15,412 nt of DNA from Prevotella sp. UBA5379 (lineage in GTDB: Bacteria > Bacteroidota > Bacteroidia > Bacteroidales > Bacteroidaceae): assembly GCA_002409785.1 (NCBI GenBank), contig DHOX01000059.1, forward strand, positions 1-15,412, in the 5' to 3' direction. The position numbers and the translations under genes were made by a program. This document shows, piece after piece, positions 13,695 to 15,412 of this stretch. Position 1 is the stretch's first letter, and each line of letters begins with the position of its first letter. The notes beneath the pieces are model-generated. The model had not been told where the DNA came from. It did not search any database and saw only the letters and a list, made by a program, of their open reading frames with translations.

Positions 13695-14492
13695 ATGAGA
13701 ATTTTAATTTTAGGTGCAGGCAAGATGGGATCTTTCTTCATCGATCTGCTGAGTTTTGACCACGATGTAGCCGTCTATGAGAAAGATCCTAAACGTCTGC
13801 GTTTTACTTACAACTGCCAGCGCTTCCGGTCACCGGAGGAGATCACGGCTTTCAAACCGGAAATGGTGATCAATGCCGTGACGGTAAAGTATACCCTTCC
13901 GGCATTCCGGGAGGTGCTCCCTCTGATCCCGAAGGACTGCATCATCTCTGACATTGCTTCTGTCAAGACGGGCCTGGAGAATTTCTATCAGAAGAGCGGG
14001 CATCCTTTTGTGAGTACTCACCCTATGTTTGGCCCTACTTTTGCCAATCTGGACCAGTTGTCGGAAGAGAATGCCATCATCATTAAGGAAGGGGATGAGC
14101 GTGGACGGGATTTCTTCCATAAGCTATATGCTTCTCTGGGACTGAACATCTATGAATATACTTTCAGGGAACATGACAAGACCGTTGCCTATTCCTTGTC
14201 AATCCCTTTTGTCAGCACTTTCGTCTTTGCGGCTGTCATGAAGCATCAGGATGCGCCGGGGACGACGTTCAAACGCCACATGATGATCGCCAAGGGGGTT
14301 CTGAACGAGGATGATTACTTGTTGCAGGAAATCCTTTTCAACCCGTATACGAAGGGACAGGTGAGCAAGATCCGGGAACAACTTACGGAGCTTATCAAAA
14401 TCATAGACAATAAGGATGGGAAGGGAATGAAAGCCTATCTGACGAAAATCCGGAAAAATGTTGCCGGTGATATAGAAATCAAACCGCGGTGA
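13695..14492 (+). CDS. tyrA: Prephenate dehydrogenase
   Basis: It oxidatively decarboxylates prephenate to 4-hydroxyphenylpyruvate for tyrosine. The 265-residue protein has an N-terminal Rossmann fold with GAGKMG (7-12) and an acidic residue at the end of strand 2 (VAVYEKD), SDIASVK, then the family signature STHPMFGP (109-114 for HPMFGP) and EHDK with His160, matching the conserved HD near the dimer domain. There is no ACT domain or fused chorismate mutase, so it is a short single-function form. The acidic residue after strand 2 suggests NAD rather than NADP. It is the last gene of the operon, 4 bp behind DAHP synthase-chorismate mutase. I see no clear intrinsic terminator after it; the following 245 bp are purine-rich and hold the promoter of the next gene. 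Confidence 0.93.
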   Translation: MRILILGAGKMGSFFIDLLSFDHDVAVYEKDPKRLRFTYNCQRFRSPEEITAFKPEMVINAVTVKYTLPAFREVLPLIPKDCIISDIASVKTGLENFYQKSGHPFVSTHPMFGPTFANLDQLSEENAIIIKEGDERGRDFFHKLYASLGLNIYEYTFREHDKTVAYSLSIPFVSTFVFAAVMKHQDAPGTTFKRHMMIAKGVLNEDDYLLQEILFNPYTKGQVSKIREQLTELIKIIDNKDGKGMKAYLTKIRKNVAGDIEIKPR

Positions 14493-14617
14493 CTACTTGA
14501 CTGATGATCCTGGGGAAAGCCGGGAGAGGAGAATGGTCTCAGGAGAGGACCTGCCGGTGGAGATTTTAAGGGGAGGAGACGGGGAAGGGTTCCTGGATGT
14601 AAGATGAGGGCTTTTTC

Positions 14618-14649
14618 CTTGGCGATCTCAAAATTTATAATTATCTTTG
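14618..14649 (+). promoter_or_regulatory. Promoter of the beta-barrel protein gene
   Basis: TTG at 14619-14621, 20 bp, then TATCTTTG at 14642-14649, matching the Bacteroidota consensus. It gives a 5' leader of about 85 nt and lies at the start of the open frame that could begin at 14647, which excludes that upstream start. The rest of the tyrA-to-barrel gap (14493-14617) is purine-rich, with no gene that I can see. Confidence 0.65.
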
Positions 14650-14739
14650 CAGACATTGGGTGAAAAGACATCGGTGTGGTTTGTCCGGTATCCATGGGAA
14701 AATCCCGGTATCCCCGTGAAATCAATTAAAAGACTAATA

Positions 14740-15234
14740 ATGAAGAAAAAATTATTCATCCTTTTGGGAGCTCTCCTGCTGACCTTGACAGCAAATGCTC
14801 AGTTTGAAGCAAATAAAACGTATATTAATGGTTCTCTTTCCGGACTGAACCTGGGATATAACGGCAAGGAAAAACTTCAGTTTGGTGCCCAGGCCCAGGT
14901 GGGACGCCTGGTTGCTGACAATCTGATGATCCTGGGACAGGCTGGCTATGAACACACGGGGGGAAATGAAGACGCTCCGGATAGGGTCATGGTGGGAGCG
15001 GGATTCCGCTATTATATCATTCAGAATGGCTTTTATCTGGGTGCTAATGCCAAACTTGTTCATGCCAATCATAATTATAATGATCTTTTGCCTGGACTGG
15101 AAGTGGGCTATGCTTTCTTCTTGAGCAGGACGGTGACCCTGGAGCCGGCTGTCTATTATGACCAGAGTTTCAAGAATCACAGTGATTATTCCACGATAGG
15201 GGTAAAGGTCGGCATCGGAATTTATCTCTGGTAA
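14740..15234 (+). CDS. Small outer-membrane beta-barrel protein
   Basis: A 164-residue secreted protein. The first 20 or so residues are a clear signal peptide (MKKKLFILLGALLLTLTANA, cleavage probably just before QF). The rest alternates aromatic/hydrophobic and polar residues in short amphipathic strands (GSLSGLNLGY, QFGAQAQVGRLV, MILGQAGYEH, VMVGAGFRYYI, GFYLGANAKLVH, GLEVGYAFFL, VTLEPAVYYDQSF, IGVKVGIGIYLW). That is enough for about eight strands, and the chain ends in Trp, fitting the C-terminal aromatic signal used by the BAM machinery. The overall picture is an OmpX/OmpW-type or 'porin family' barrel common in Bacteroidota. No substrate or partner can be inferred, and there is no peptidoglycan-binding domain. 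It has its own promoter and a strong terminator, so it is a single-gene transcript. Confidence 0.85.
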   Translation: MKKKLFILLGALLLTLTANAQFEANKTYINGSLSGLNLGYNGKEKLQFGAQAQVGRLVADNLMILGQAGYEHTGGNEDAPDRVMVGAGFRYYIIQNGFYLGANAKLVHANHNYNDLLPGLEVGYAFFLSRTVTLEPAVYYDQSFKNHSDYSTIGVKVGIGIYLW

Positions 15235-15257
15235 CCGGTACTGAAGGAAAATACTTC

Positions 15258-15292
15258 AGCCTGTCCTTCTTCGTTGAAAGGACAGGCTTTTT
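15258..15292 (+). terminator. Intrinsic terminator of the beta-barrel gene
   Basis: AGCCTGTCCTT (15258-15268) and AAGGACAGGCT (15278-15288) form a perfect 11-bp stem with a 9-nt loop, followed by a run of five T and then more T-rich sequence. A second small hairpin, CTGAAG/CTTCAG (15241-15259), overlaps its 5' foot. Confidence 0.9.
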
Positions 15293-15377
15293 CTTTCTTA
15301 TCGTATACTTCTCGTTTTAAAGCCTTAAAGTCACTGACCTTGACGCCTGATCCTGGGGGTATAGTCAGGGAGAGGCA

Positions 15378-15409
15378 ATGCACCATTTTGGGGTACCGAA
15401 ATGGTGCAT
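15378..15409. repeat. Long perfect palindrome at the window edge
   Basis: ATGCACCATTT (15378-15388) and AAATGGTGCAT (15399-15409) are perfect inverted copies. The stem can continue inward by T-G, G-C and G-C pairs to a GGTA loop, about 14 bp in all. No T-run follows within the window. It could be a bidirectional terminator, a dispersed palindromic repeat, an operator or an element end; the sequence stops too soon to tell. Confidence 0.55.
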
Positions 15410-15412
15410 ATT

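Overview
The window looks like chromosomal DNA from a member of the Bacteroidota, most likely Bacteroidales. The main sign is the promoters. At least six gene starts are preceded by the Bacteroidota-type -7 element TAnnTTTG, mostly TATCTTTG, and three of these also have a TTG or TTTG -33 element about 20 bp upstream. Shine-Dalgarno sequences are mostly weak. The gene content agrees: a DAHP synthase-chorismate mutase fusion, a TPS/TPP plus GH15 pair, and a small outer-membrane beta-barrel protein. I do not assign a genus. I see no phage, IS element, CRISPR array, tRNA or rRNA.

Left part (1-3704). A minus-strand diaminopimelate-epimerase homologue keeps the family's substrate-binding residues but has serine in place of both catalytic cysteines. 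Beside it, on the plus strand, is a membrane-anchored protein of unknown function. Next comes a classic peroxide-defence pair, ahpC (minus) and oxyR (plus), transcribed divergently. Between them lies a cluster of ATAG/CTAT half-sites suited to OxyR. ahpC ends in its own intrinsic terminator.

Middle (3705-10257). A CopZ-like copper chaperone gene is followed by a P1B copper ATPase that lacks the usual nucleotide-binding (N) domain: the phosphorylation motif runs almost straight into the rest of the P-domain. After that come a fused trehalose-6-phosphate synthase/phosphatase and a GH15 glycoside hydrolase 17 bp downstream, which fits a trehalose-making and trehalose-splitting pair.

Right part (10258-14492). 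This is an aromatic amino acid operon: prephenate dehydratase, a PLP aminotransferase, DAHP synthase-chorismate mutase and prephenate dehydrogenase. Together these cover pathway entry, the chorismate-to-prephenate step, both exits to Phe and Tyr, and transamination. In front of it is a complete-looking attenuator: a consensus promoter, a 31-codon leader peptide with eight Tyr/Phe codons among ten, a strong intrinsic terminator, and a competing 8-bp antiterminator pairing. The leader appears to sense charged tRNA-Tyr and tRNA-Phe together.

The end (14493-15412) carries a small secreted beta-barrel outer-membrane protein with its own promoter and a strong terminator, then a long perfect palindrome at the window edge.

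The points most worth following up are the Phe/Tyr attenuator, the Ser/Ser DapF homologue and the N-domain-less copper ATPase.
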